Shown here: one piece after another, positions 52,614-61,141 of the stretch | Numbering within the stretch: the stretch's first letter is position 1 | Layout: each line of letters begins with the position of its first letter | Assembly (NCBI GenBank): GCA_964631235.1 | Contig: CAZVZX010000004.1 | Span: forward strand, 62,001-126,000 | Source: JARKPK01 sp964631235 | Lineage (GTDB): Bacteria > Planctomycetota > Planctomycetia > Pirellulales > Thermoguttaceae | DNA: 64,000 nucleotides | Reading direction: 5' to 3' | Made by a program: the position numbers and the translations under genes | The notes under the pieces: generated by a model | The model's database searches: none | Told to the model about the DNA's origin: nothing | The model's input: the letters and a program-made list of their open reading frames with translations, nothing else

Positions 52614-54776
52614 ATGACGTTCGTCAATGCTGCACTGCTGGCCGGCGCCGCCCTGGTAGCGTTGCCGATCATCTTGCACCTAATAATGCGGCGAAAGCCG
52701 CGCTATTTCGAATTTCCGGCGTTGCGGTTCGTCGAGCAACGGCATGAAAAAAACCAACGCCGTCTTCGTCTAAGACATCTTCTGCTGTTGGCGTTGCGCG
52801 CGGCGGCCATTGTTCTCTTGGCCTTTGCGCTCTCGGGACCGAGCATCCAATTCGGATCGGGCGTCGGAAGCCGCGAGGCGCCGGTCGCCGCGGTGCTCGT
52901 CTTCGACACCGCGCCGCGCATGCAATATCGACAGGGCAATCAAACCCGAATCGAAGCCGCGAGGGAAATGGCCCTCTGGCTGCTGGGCCAATTGCCGGCC
53001 GAAAGCCAAGTAGCCGTGATTGATAGCCGCGGCGGTCCCGGCGCGTTTCATGCCGATTTTTCGACGGCCCGCCAACGAATCGAACGACTGGAAACACCCC
53101 CCGCCGCCCGCTCGCTGACCGAAACAGTCGAAGAGGCGGCGCAGTTGCTCCGGCAAAGCGAACTGGATCGAAAAGAGATTTATGTTTTTACAGATCAAAG
53201 TCGAGCGGCTTGGCCCACGGCGGCCGCCTCCCGAATGCAAGCGCGGCTGGCCGACCTCCGCGACGTGGGCATTTATCTGATCGACGTGGGCATCGAACAG
53301 CCGACAAACACATTCCTCGGCCTGCCGCGGCTTTCCTCGCAGGTAATGTCAACCAATGGTTCGTTGATTGCCTACACCGAACTCGGTTTGATCAGTCCCG
53401 CCGAGGCGACGGAAACCCGCGCTGTCGAACTGTACCTGCTCGACGATCAGCGCCAACTGCGGCGCGCCGGCGTCGAAACGATCGAACTCAAACCGGGCGA
53501 AACGCGGCAGGTAGAGTTTCGCATCGGCAGTCTGCCGCTCGGAGTGCAGCAGGGAGTGATTCGGGTGCTCGGACAAGACGGGTTGCCGGCGGACGACGAG
53601 CGATTCTTCACCGTCGCCGTGCAAAAACCGTGGACGATCCTGCTGGCAGCGCCCGCGCCGGCGGACGAATACGCCTACTTCGTCCGAAACGCCCTGGCGC
53701 CCGACACGGCCAGGCTGCGAGGGCAGGCGCGTTTCGTTTGCGTTGTTCTCGATCAGCGGCGTTTGGTGGATCATGGCCTGCAATCGTATTCGTCGGTTTG
53801 GTTGCTCGATCCGGCCCCTTTGGATCCGGTGGCGTGGAAGAACCTTGCCGATTTCGCCGCAGAGGGCAGGGGAGTGGGCATCTTTTTGGGGCGCAATGTC
53901 GGTCGCGTCGATGCCTTTGCGAGCACCGCCGCGCTGGAATTGCTCCCCGGACGACCTTCGCTTCAAGCCCGCCGTCCCAACGGCGACTTCTATTTCGCTC
54001 CTCGCGATTATGAGCATCCGGTCCTCGCCGTGTTTCGTCCGGTCGCCGGAAGCGTGCCTTGGCAAGCCTTTCCCGTGTTCCGTTTTTGGCAGTTTGAGGA
54101 GCTGGCGGCGAACACTACGGTCGTTCTCGAAGGCAACGACGGCAGTCCGCTGCTCTACGAGCGACCGCTGGGCGCCGGCCGCGTGCTCACCTTGGCCTCT
54201 CCGCTGTCCGACCGCCCCGACGCCAAGGCTTGGAATCTCCTGCCGGTCGGCGTGATCGACAATGCTGCCCCCTTTGTCATGCTCTGCCATCAAATGGCCG
54301 ATTACCTTGTCGGTGCCACCGACGAAACGCTCAATTACATCTGCGGTCAAACGGCAGTGCTCAATCTGGGGCCGTCGGCTCCGTCGCGGCGCAGCTTCTT
54401 GCTGATCGCCCCGGGCGATCTGAGAATGCCGCTTTCCGGCGAGTCTTCGGGAAACCGTATTGCCGTCTCCGCGACCGAGCAGCCGGGCAACTATCGCGTG
54501 GTGGCCGGCGGCGGCGATGATGCCGTCGATCTGGGCTTCAGCGCAAATATCGCGCCCGAGCAAACGGAACTGGATCGGATTTCGCTCGATCAACTAAAAG
54601 AGGTTTTCGGTCCATTCTCCTTTCACCCGCCCGCACGCTCCCAAGAACAAATCCAACGCGCGGTCAGCGGCAACCGGGTCGGGCGAGAGCTGTTCGGCCT
54701 GATCTTGGTGATCCTGGCGGGAGTTCTGGCGGCCGAATACCTGACGGCCAACCGGTTCTATCGCGATGCCGACTAA
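52614..54776 (+). CDS. BatA/aerotolerance-type membrane protein with degenerate vWA domain
   Basis: 720 residues. N-terminus as in the BatA double-membrane domain: AALLAGAALVALPIILHLIM, KPRYFEFPALRFVEQRHEKN, then a second helix LLLALRAAAIVLLAFALSGP. A vWA-like domain begins at VAAVLVFDTAPRMQYRQGNQ, where the MIDAS DxSxS is replaced by DTAPRM, so metal binding is doubtful. Long beta-rich and Rossmann-like regions follow, and a last membrane helix (LFGLILVILAGVLAAEYLTA) is near the C-terminus. It probably works with MoxR and the DUF58 protein in the envelope. The ATG at 52614 starts the BatA domain. Confidence 0.9.
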   Translation: MTFVNAALLAGAALVALPIILHLIMRRKPRYFEFPALRFVEQRHEKNQRRLRLRHLLLLALRAAAIVLLAFALSGPSIQFGSGVGSREAPVAAVLVFDTAPRMQYRQGNQTRIEAAREMALWLLGQLPAESQVAVIDSRGGPGAFHADFSTARQRIERLETPPAARSLTETVEEAAQLLRQSELDRKEIYVFTDQSRAAWPTAAASRMQARLADLRDVGIYLIDVGIEQPTNTFLGLPRLSSQVMSTNGSLIAYTELGLISPAEATETRAVELYLLDDQRQLRRAGVETIELKPGETRQVEFRIGSLPLGVQQGVIRVLGQDGLPADDERFFTVAVQKPWTILLAAPAPADEYAYFVRNALAPDTARLRGQARFVCVVLDQRRLVDHGLQSYSSVWLLDPAPLDPVAWKNLADFAAEGRGVGIFLGRNVGRVDAFASTAALELLPGRPSLQARRPNGDFYFAPRDYEHPVLAVFRPVAGSVPWQAFPVFRFWQFEELAANTTVVLEGNDGSPLLYERPLGAGRVLTLASPLSDRPDAKAWNLLPVGVIDNAAPFVMLCHQMADYLVGATDETLNYICGQTAVLNLGPSAPSRRSFLLIAPGDLRMPLSGESSGNRIAVSATEQPGNYRVVAGGGDDAVDLGFSANIAPEQTELDRISLDQLKEVFGPFSFHPPARSQEQIQRAVSGNRVGRELFGLILVILAGVLAAEYLTANRFYRDAD

Positions 54777-55157
54777 TGCCGGTTTATCCTGCGGCAATGC
54801 GTTAAACAGCGGTGCCGCGCGGCCGTCACGGCGCGGTGGCGTGCGTCCGCGCCTCAAATCAGACGGCGTTTACGAGCCAAACGGCGTCTTCAGGTCGAAC
54901 AGCACCTGCAAGTCCGACGGTGCCTCCGCATCAGCCTGCGGTGCCGCGCGATCGGCCAAGCCGCCGAACATCTGCCGCAAACGGTCCGCTCGAATCAATC
55001 GGCCCAGCGCCTACGTTCATCGCAACCACGACGCCCCGACGACGAGCCAAGGTGAAATCAGTCGTCGCTTGGTCGGAATTCGGGCATCGCGGCTCGCAAA
55101 CGGTATCTTTTGCATGGCCCGTTGACGAAACGGCTTCGGCCACGCAGAATCACTAAT
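54777..55157. other. Gene-free stretch before the inositol-phosphate synthase gene
   Basis: No gene is seen in these 381 bp. GGCCCGTTGACG near 55115 resembles the end of an M element but no matching partner is found. A weak TTGACG / CAGAAT pair lies close to the start. Confidence 0.4.
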
Positions 55158-56381
55158 ATGACAAAGAAACGGCCACTTGGCGTTTGGCTAATCGGCGCAA
55201 AAGGCGGTGTCGCATCGACGGCGATTGCCGGGCTGCTGGCGATGCAGCGCGGTCTGGTACCGGAAGTTGGTTTGCTATCAGGTGTTACGCCGTTTTCCCG
55301 GCTGCCCTGGACGCCTTGGGAGCAACTGGTCGTCGGCGGTCACGAAATCCGCGAACTCCCGCTTTCCGAGTCGGTTGCGGAACTGGTAGATCGAACGCGC
55401 TCGCTCGATCACCGCGTTTTCGATGCCATCGCCCGTCCGCTCGATGAGATCGACCGCGAAATCCGGCCGGGCACTGCCTTCAATGCCAACCCGTCGGTCC
55501 GCAAACTTGTTTCGCTTCGCTTGCCGGACCAAGAGTCGCCGATCCGGGCTGTTGAACGACTGGTGGGCGACCTGCGCGCTTTCGCCCAACGCCATGAGCT
55601 GCGGCATTTGGTGGTCGTTAACGTGGCCTCCACCGAACCGCCGATCGACGCCGACGTACCGCCTCGATGGAACGAATTGAGGGCAACCCTTGCCGACGAT
55701 CGTTGCCCGCTTCCGGCCAGTTCGTTGTATGCGATTGCGGCATTCATGGCCGGCGCCTCGTATATCAACTTCACCCCATCGTTGGGTGCAAGCCTGCCCG
55801 CGTTAGACGAGCTGTGTATCGAGCAAGGTACGCGTCACTACGGCTGCGACGGCAAGACCGGCGAAACGCTCATGAAAAGCGTGCTGGCACCGATGTTCGC
55901 CCGTCGCAATTTGGAAGTCCTTAGTTGGGTGGGCCACAATATCTTCGGCAATACCGACGGGGTCGTACTGGCCGACCCGGCCAACAAACAAAGCAAAATC
56001 GCCAGCAAGGATCATCTGATCGGCGACATCCTCGGTTACAAGCCGCAAACGCATGTTTCCATCGAGTACATCGCCAGCCTCGGCGACTGGAAAACCGCCT
56101 GGGATCATATTCATTTCCGCGGATTCCTCGGCGTTCCCATGACCTTGCAATTCATCTGGCAAGGGTGCGATTCGGTTCTGGCAGCCCCATTGGTACTCGA
56201 CCTGGTGCGCTTGGCCGATCTGGCGGAACGTTGCGGACAAACGGGCCGACTGACGTTCCTGGCTCCGTACTTCAAAAGCCCTCTGGGAGTGCGCGAGCAG
56301 TCGTTCGATCGGCAATTTCAATTACTCGAACAATGGGCGGCAGAGGCCGAACAAAGCCTCGCCCAGGCGGACTCGCGCTGA
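55158..56381 (+). CDS. Inositol-3-phosphate synthase
   Basis: 407 residues. The NAD-binding start VWLIGAKGGVASTAIAGLLA is of the inositol-phosphate synthase type. VVVNVASTEPPIDADVPPRW, AAFMAGASYINFTPSLGASL, GCDGKTGETLMKSVLAPMFA and NIFGNTDGVVLADPANKQSK hold the catalytic Lys residues and the DG(K/V) motifs. It converts glucose-6-phosphate to 1L-myo-inositol-1-phosphate, leading to inositol lipids or inositol-based solutes. The ATG at 55158 is the start of the family domain. The helicase gene begins 48 bp downstream and may share transcription. Confidence 0.93.
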   Translation: MTKKRPLGVWLIGAKGGVASTAIAGLLAMQRGLVPEVGLLSGVTPFSRLPWTPWEQLVVGGHEIRELPLSESVAELVDRTRSLDHRVFDAIARPLDEIDREIRPGTAFNANPSVRKLVSLRLPDQESPIRAVERLVGDLRAFAQRHELRHLVVVNVASTEPPIDADVPPRWNELRATLADDRCPLPASSLYAIAAFMAGASYINFTPSLGASLPALDELCIEQGTRHYGCDGKTGETLMKSVLAPMFARRNLEVLSWVGHNIFGNTDGVVLADPANKQSKIASKDHLIGDILGYKPQTHVSIEYIASLGDWKTAWDHIHFRGFLGVPMTLQFIWQGCDSVLAAPLVLDLVRLADLAERCGQTGRLTFLAPYFKSPLGVREQSFDRQFQLLEQWAAEAEQSLAQADSR

Positions 56382-56429
56382 TCCGACGCGAACCGCCGTA
56401 TTGATGCAATATCAAAGGATAAACAACGA

Positions 56430-58607
56430 ATGGATGACGATCGCCGTTCCCGCACGGATACGGACGCACAAAACCAAATAACGCCGCATTCATCGGGTCG
56501 CCGTCGGCGGCCTCGTCGCGACAAGAGAAAGTCCTCGGCCGTTCCCGCAAACGAAACGCGCGGCAACGAAACATCCTCTGTCTCCCCGGCTCGACCGGGA
56601 CAGGGAGAACAAAACCAACGGCAGCCCAGCGCGCACGCTCATGGCGGCACGCCGCGGTCGCTCGCCGAACACGAAATCCCCCAAACCGCCGCGCACCCGC
56701 CGGCCTCGGCCTCGCAACAAACCCGTAGCGACAACCGCGGCTCATCGCAGAGTCGCTCGCGTCGGAGGTCCGGCAGTCGCCCGGCGACCGGCGGACGGTC
56801 GGCCGATCAACCGCGTTCGACCGCCGTGCGCGACCGCGATAATCGAACGCCTCCCGTACCGCGCGGCTACTTGGCCGCCGCGTTCGATGAAGAAGACGAT
56901 GTTTTTGATGACCAAGACGAGCTTGTCGCTCCGGCCGCAGCCATTCCTTCCAAACAGACTGCAAAACCGAAGGCGGCCGCCGAATCGCAGCGCAGCCGCC
57001 GGCGCGATGAACATGAATCCGTCTCGCAGGAGCGAACTGTAGGCAAGCGCCGCAAGAAGAGCCCTCGCGACGGCGGTGGCCGAAAGCCCTCGACACCGCC
57101 GGAGACGGAAGCAGGCGCAACCGGTAAACCAAACCGCACCAGTGCAACTCCGGCGGCATCTGCGCCGGCTGCGACCGCCCAGCCGAACCAGCCGCCGGCG
57201 GCCGGACAGAACGTCGGCGGGAAGAGAGGCAAACGCAAGCGCCGCGCCGCCGGCAAGCCGCCGGCCGAACCGAAACAATCGCCGGTTCTGCCGACAACAG
57301 AAAGCAACGCCGTCTCCGGCGGCACCACACCAACCGCTTCGGTCAAGACCTCCCGGCCGAACAAAGGGCGACCCGCCGGCGCCTTTGCCGCGATGGGGCT
57401 TTCCGACGAACTGCTCGACGCGCTGTTCAAGGCCGACTATCTCGAGCCGACCCCCGTGCAAGCCGGACTCATTCCGCGTGCTTTGGCCGGGGCCGACGTG
57501 ATGGGTCAAGCCCGCACCGGAACAGGCAAAACAGCGGCCTTCGCCATTCCGATCCTTCAGCGGGTGGCGCCCGGCAAGGTGGGCGCAGCCCCTCGGGCCC
57601 TGGCGTTAGTGCCCACCCGCGAGTTGGCCGTCCAAGTTCGAGACGAATGCCAAAAGCTCGCCCTTTTTACCGAGCACCGTGTGGCCGCCGTTTACGGCGG
57701 AAAACCGATTCGGCAACAGGCCGATCAGTTGCGCCGCGGAGTTGATATCCTCATCGGCACTCCGGGCCGAGTGATCGACATGATCAACCGCGGACTGCTC
57801 AGCTTGGGCGATTTGCAAATCGTCGTGCTCGACGAGGCCGATCGAATGCTCGACATTGGATTCCGTCCCGACATCGAGCGCATCTTGCGGCGCTGCCCGA
57901 CCGAACGGCAAACGCTGCTGCTTAGCGCGACGATTCCGCCGCCGGTCAAGCGGTTGGCCGAACGCTACATGCGGTCGCCCGAAGTGCTCGACTTTTCGGC
58001 CGGCGATGTGGCCGTCGAAACCATCGAGCAGTTCTACTTCACGGTCGATCCCGAACGCAAGTTCGACCTGTTGATCAAACTGCTCGAACGAGAACAGCCG
58101 CAGCAGGCCATCGTTTTCGTGCGAACGCGCCGCGGCGCCGATCGGCTTTTCCGAAAACTCGCCCCATTGTTCCAAGCGGTGGACGCCATCCACGGCGACT
58201 TGGCCCAAACCGCCCGCGACCGCGTTATGCGCCGGTTCCGAGAGGGCAAGTCGAAAATCCTTGTTGCAACCGATGTCGTCGGCCGGGGAATCGACGTAAG
58301 CGGCATTTCACACATCATCAATTTCGACGTGCCTCAATTCTGCGACGACTACGTCCACCGTGTCGGCCGAACCGGACGCATGGGCCGCGAGGGCGTCGCG
58401 TTCACGTTCGTCACCCCCGAAGAGGGAAACGAACTGACCCGGATCGAAATGCGAATCAATCGCCTGTTGAAGCGGGATGAGATCCCGGGCTTTGTCGCGC
58501 TGGAGAAACCGAAACCCAACGAACAACTCGATGAACCCGCCGAGGGCCCGGAACCGGCGAAGCCCGTCTTCGGCCGTCCCTCGAAACGCTATCGCCGGGC
58601 ATTGTAG
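56430..58607 (+). CDS. DEAD-box RNA helicase with long disordered N-terminal extension
   Basis: 725 residues. The first 310 or so are Arg/Pro/Ala/Ser-rich and low in hydrophobic residues, so disordered and probably RNA-binding. The helicase core begins GLSDELLDALFKADYLEPTP (Q motif). Motif I is ARTGTGKTAAF (near 360), then PTRELAVQV, GTPGRVIDM, DEAD (near 467), SAT, HRVGRTGRMGREG and the usual C-terminal RecA domain. Basic extensions usually follow the core in RhlE/CsdA-type proteins; here the long one precedes it. It probably unwinds rRNA or mRNA in ribosome assembly or decay. AAGGAT lies about nine bases before the ATG. Confidence 0.93.
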   Translation: MDDDRRSRTDTDAQNQITPHSSGRRRRPRRDKRKSSAVPANETRGNETSSVSPARPGQGEQNQRQPSAHAHGGTPRSLAEHEIPQTAAHPPASASQQTRSDNRGSSQSRSRRRSGSRPATGGRSADQPRSTAVRDRDNRTPPVPRGYLAAAFDEEDDVFDDQDELVAPAAAIPSKQTAKPKAAAESQRSRRRDEHESVSQERTVGKRRKKSPRDGGGRKPSTPPETEAGATGKPNRTSATPAASAPAATAQPNQPPAAGQNVGGKRGKRKRRAAGKPPAEPKQSPVLPTTESNAVSGGTTPTASVKTSRPNKGRPAGAFAAMGLSDELLDALFKADYLEPTPVQAGLIPRALAGADVMGQARTGTGKTAAFAIPILQRVAPGKVGAAPRALALVPTRELAVQVRDECQKLALFTEHRVAAVYGGKPIRQQADQLRRGVDILIGTPGRVIDMINRGLLSLGDLQIVVLDEADRMLDIGFRPDIERILRRCPTERQTLLLSATIPPPVKRLAERYMRSPEVLDFSAGDVAVETIEQFYFTVDPERKFDLLIKLLEREQPQQAIVFVRTRRGADRLFRKLAPLFQAVDAIHGDLAQTARDRVMRRFREGKSKILVATDVVGRGIDVSGISHIINFDVPQFCDDYVHRVGRTGRMGREGVAFTFVTPEEGNELTRIEMRINRLLKRDEIPGFVALEKPKPNEQLDEPAEGPEPAKPVFGRPSKRYRRAL

Positions 58608-59136
58608 GGGGCCAGTCCGACCACGGGCCGTCCACCCGCCTGCGGAACGGCGGCTTCGGTGCTCGGCCACCCCGAGACACTCATCCCCCCCGCCGAAACC
58701 AAGGCCGAACGGGATGACGATCCGACCGGCTCGCGAAAACCAACAAAGCGCACGCGCCGACTGAGCGGTATCCTCATGCAAAAGAGAGGCCGTCTTCGGC
58801 CGTCGGCGATGTGAACCGTTCCATCGAACAGCGAAAACATCTGCGATGGCAGCGGAGTGGTGTTTCCTCCTTCTTCGTGCTGACCCTATTCAAGCCGCTT
58901 TCCGTTTTTTGCTGTTTTATTTGGGGCGGGCTTGGATCTCTGCACACGGCAAACTGGGCGTGGCCGGGTTGCAACAGTCGCGCCCAAGGCGCCCCATTTG
59001 CCCAAAACCACCAAGATTTCGCACGCATCGGCCCCGAAACGCACCTCGCCGAAATCGTTGGACCCACACCCCGGTTTCGGCCGAACAGACTACAAGGGAC
59101 AGCACCGTTGACTTTGGATCGCCAGGGAGGGCGGCC
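58608..59136. other. Gene-free stretch with one R repeat
   Basis: No gene is seen. An R copy lies at 58818-58921 between the co-directional helicase and methyltransferase-like genes. Confidence 0.5.
58818..58921 (-). repeat. R-family dispersed repeat, reverse copy
   Basis: It begins GTTCCATCGAACAGCGAAAA and ends TATTCAAGCCGCTTTCCGTT then TTTTGCTGTTTTATT. The ends are well matched to the family; the middle is longer and more A-rich. Confidence 0.65.
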
Positions 59137-59694
59137 TTGTCTATTGCTTCACGGCTCAAACTTTTTCATCTCCTGCATTTCTCGCAGCCTTCCAGCGAGC
59201 GATTGATCTACCAAATCGCCTGCGAAAACCGCTGCCGACGCATACTGGAAATCGGCCTTGATGGGGCCCGGCGGGCACAGCGGTTGCTTCAAGCAATTGC
59301 AACCGTGCGAAGGCTCAACGGGCTCGACAATCTTCCGCCTGTCGAGTATCTCGGCATCGATCTATTCGAGGCCGGCAACGGAGCGGCTCTGAAGGACGTG
59401 TATCGCCTACTCCGCTCCGGCGGCGCCCAGGTGCGCCTGCTGCCCGGCGAACCGCTGACCGCGCTTGCCCAGCGGTCGAACGAGATCGGGCCGGTGGACT
59501 TGTTGCTCTTGTCGAACTCGGGCGGCTGGCAGCAGACCCCTCGCCTTTGGTTTTTCGTGCCGCGGCTGATGTCCGAGTCGAGCATCCTGCTGGTCGAGCA
59601 CCGTGATCACGGCGACAAAACCCACTGGGAACGGCTCGGGCAACTTCAGCTTGACCGGCTCAAGAAAAACGCCGATCTGCGACGTGCGGCCTGA
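59137..59694 (+). CDS. Small class I methyltransferase-like protein
   Basis: 185 residues from a TTG start at 59137. AGGGAGG lies six bases upstream, and no ATG fits the family start. LKLFHLLHFSQPSSERLIYQ is followed by RRILEIGLDGARRAQRLLQA, the SAM-binding motif I (EIGxDGA). YLGIDLFEAG is the acidic loop and VDLLLLSNSGGW motif IV. Its length is short for a methyltransferase and the second half has few further motifs, so it may bind SAM without a known acceptor. It is alone on the plus strand, convergent with the next gene. Confidence 0.78.
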   Translation: MSIASRLKLFHLLHFSQPSSERLIYQIACENRCRRILEIGLDGARRAQRLLQAIATVRRLNGLDNLPPVEYLGIDLFEAGNGAALKDVYRLLRSGGAQVRLLPGEPLTALAQRSNEIGPVDLLLLSNSGGWQQTPRLWFFVPRLMSESSILLVEHRDHGDKTHWERLGQLQLDRLKKNADLRRAA

Positions 59695-59723
59695 ACGCGG
59701 CGCCCCGCGGTTCTTCAACGCAA

Positions 59724-59740
59724 GGCACGGCGACCGTGCC
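59724..59740. terminator. Stem-loop between convergent genes
   Basis: GGCACGG, loop CGA, CCGTGCC: a perfect 7-bp stem between the stop of the methyltransferase-like gene and the stop of the minus-strand gene. It could serve both directions, though neither side has a T-run. Confidence 0.45.
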
Positions 59741-59774
59741 GATGCGAGGCGTCTGCCCGAAGCGAGCAATGCCA

Positions 59775-60947
59775 TCAATGGCCCTGCATTTCCGCGAGCA
59801 CTTTGCGGAACGCCCGATCGATCTTTTCCGCTGCGGCGCTCGTAAGCGGCTTCGCCAGCGCAGGCTCGGCCGCCTCGGGCAGAAATCGCAACGCTACGCC
59901 GCGAGGAAGCTCCGTCCCGGCAAACGCCTGGCTCGACGGAATCCCCGCAGTAATCTTCGAGCCGTCCACGTGCAAAGCGGTAACACTAACCAAATTCGGC
60001 TCGATCAGAACCGGTTCACTTGCCAATCGCAAATACTCTCCATTGGCCCCGAGTTCAATCCGCCATACGATCGTGGCAAGTCCGCCCGTGTTCGGCTCGA
60101 CCAAGAACAAGTAACGAAACAGCGTTTCCTGATTCCGCCCGTCGATGTGAAGCAGGGTTGGCGTATCGACGATCGCCATCGAGCGGCTGCGAAAAGCAAC
60201 GACCATCTTGTCGAGCCGCTGTTCGGCATAGCTCAAAACAATCGCCTTGATCGGCCCCAATTCGGCGCCCAGCTTCTTATAGCTGGCGCTCGATATAATG
60301 ACGTCGTTGGCCCCGATTCGCGTGCCCAACCCGATGGCCACTTGGTCGAATCCCCACACGCCGTCACGATCGCGGACAACGCGGGCCGTCATCGCGTAGA
60401 AGATGAACTCGGCCAACTCGCGGGCGAACTCCGGCAGCGAATCGATCGCGCCCGATGCCAGGCGCGAGCGCGACTTGAAGATCAAGTGCGACCAACCGGT
60501 CGGCGGCCCATCGCCAATCACCGTGCCCGGCTCGATCCGAGGCAGCGGCACTGCGGGAAAAGGCCGCGCCGCCTCGCTTGTTCCCGACGAAAACGCCCCG
60601 CCGCTGGAACCCGTCAAGCCGGCGGCCGATTCAGGCATTTCGCCCGCAGGGGGATTAATGGTCGCCGAAGGAGCATCTGAACCGTTGCTCCGCTGACGGT
60701 AAACCGAAGCAACACTCAGCAGCGAAACCGCCAATGCGCACAGCAGCAACACCTTGACCGGACGCAATTTCCACCTCTTCCGAAAACCGATTCCGTTCGC
60801 CGACCCAGCCGGGTCGGGCGTCCTTGAAGCCTCCATGCCCACCATCGAAAGGGTATCTCGATTGGTTCCGGATTCTACCGCATGCGCCTCCGCAACGGAA
60901 GGACGATTCCGCGCACCAGTGCCATCCTCGCCATCGCCAAATGCCAT
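59775..60947 (-). CDS. Single-pass membrane protein of unknown function
   Basis: 390 residues. The first 50 residues are polar; a membrane helix follows near residues 68-85 (VKVLLLCALAVSLLSVASVY). A Ser/Gly/Pro-rich linker leads to a C-terminal extracytoplasmic domain of about 260 residues (ELAEFIFYAMTARVVRDRDG, FRYLFLVEPNTGGLATIVWR, AEKIDRAFRKVLAEMQGH). No family is recognised. Starts at 60845 or 60836 (MVGMEAS, MEAS) are also possible and would shorten the cytoplasmic tail. It follows the FG-GAP gene by about 190 bp on the same strand. Confidence 0.72.
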   Translation of the reverse strand: MAFGDGEDGTGARNRPSVAEAHAVESGTNRDTLSMVGMEASRTPDPAGSANGIGFRKRWKLRPVKVLLLCALAVSLLSVASVYRQRSNGSDAPSATINPPAGEMPESAAGLTGSSGGAFSSGTSEAARPFPAVPLPRIEPGTVIGDGPPTGWSHLIFKSRSRLASGAIDSLPEFARELAEFIFYAMTARVVRDRDGVWGFDQVAIGLGTRIGANDVIISSASYKKLGAELGPIKAIVLSYAEQRLDKMVVAFRSRSMAIVDTPTLLHIDGRNQETLFRYLFLVEPNTGGLATIVWRIELGANGEYLRLASEPVLIEPNLVSVTALHVDGSKITAGIPSSQAFAGTELPRGVALRFLPEAAEPALAKPLTSAAAEKIDRAFRKVLAEMQGH

Positions 60948-61141
60948 AAACCGTTACCAAACAACGTTTTGAAGATTCCGGCCCAGGTCGGCATCAATGG
61001 AAAAAGGCCGCTCGGCACTCAAAACACGTCAAGGTGCAGTTGCCCCTGCAACCGCCGGTCGGCCCTTCAGGTTCTGTTTTTCGCGCGGCCTGCCCCTTAT
61101 AGCCGGGGTGGCGACGGCAATTCGAACTCAACATCAGACCT

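Noticed and set aside
55115..55157. TTGACG / CAGAAT as promoter of the inositol-phosphate synthase gene
   Set aside because: The -10 box is poor and the transcript would begin almost at the ATG.
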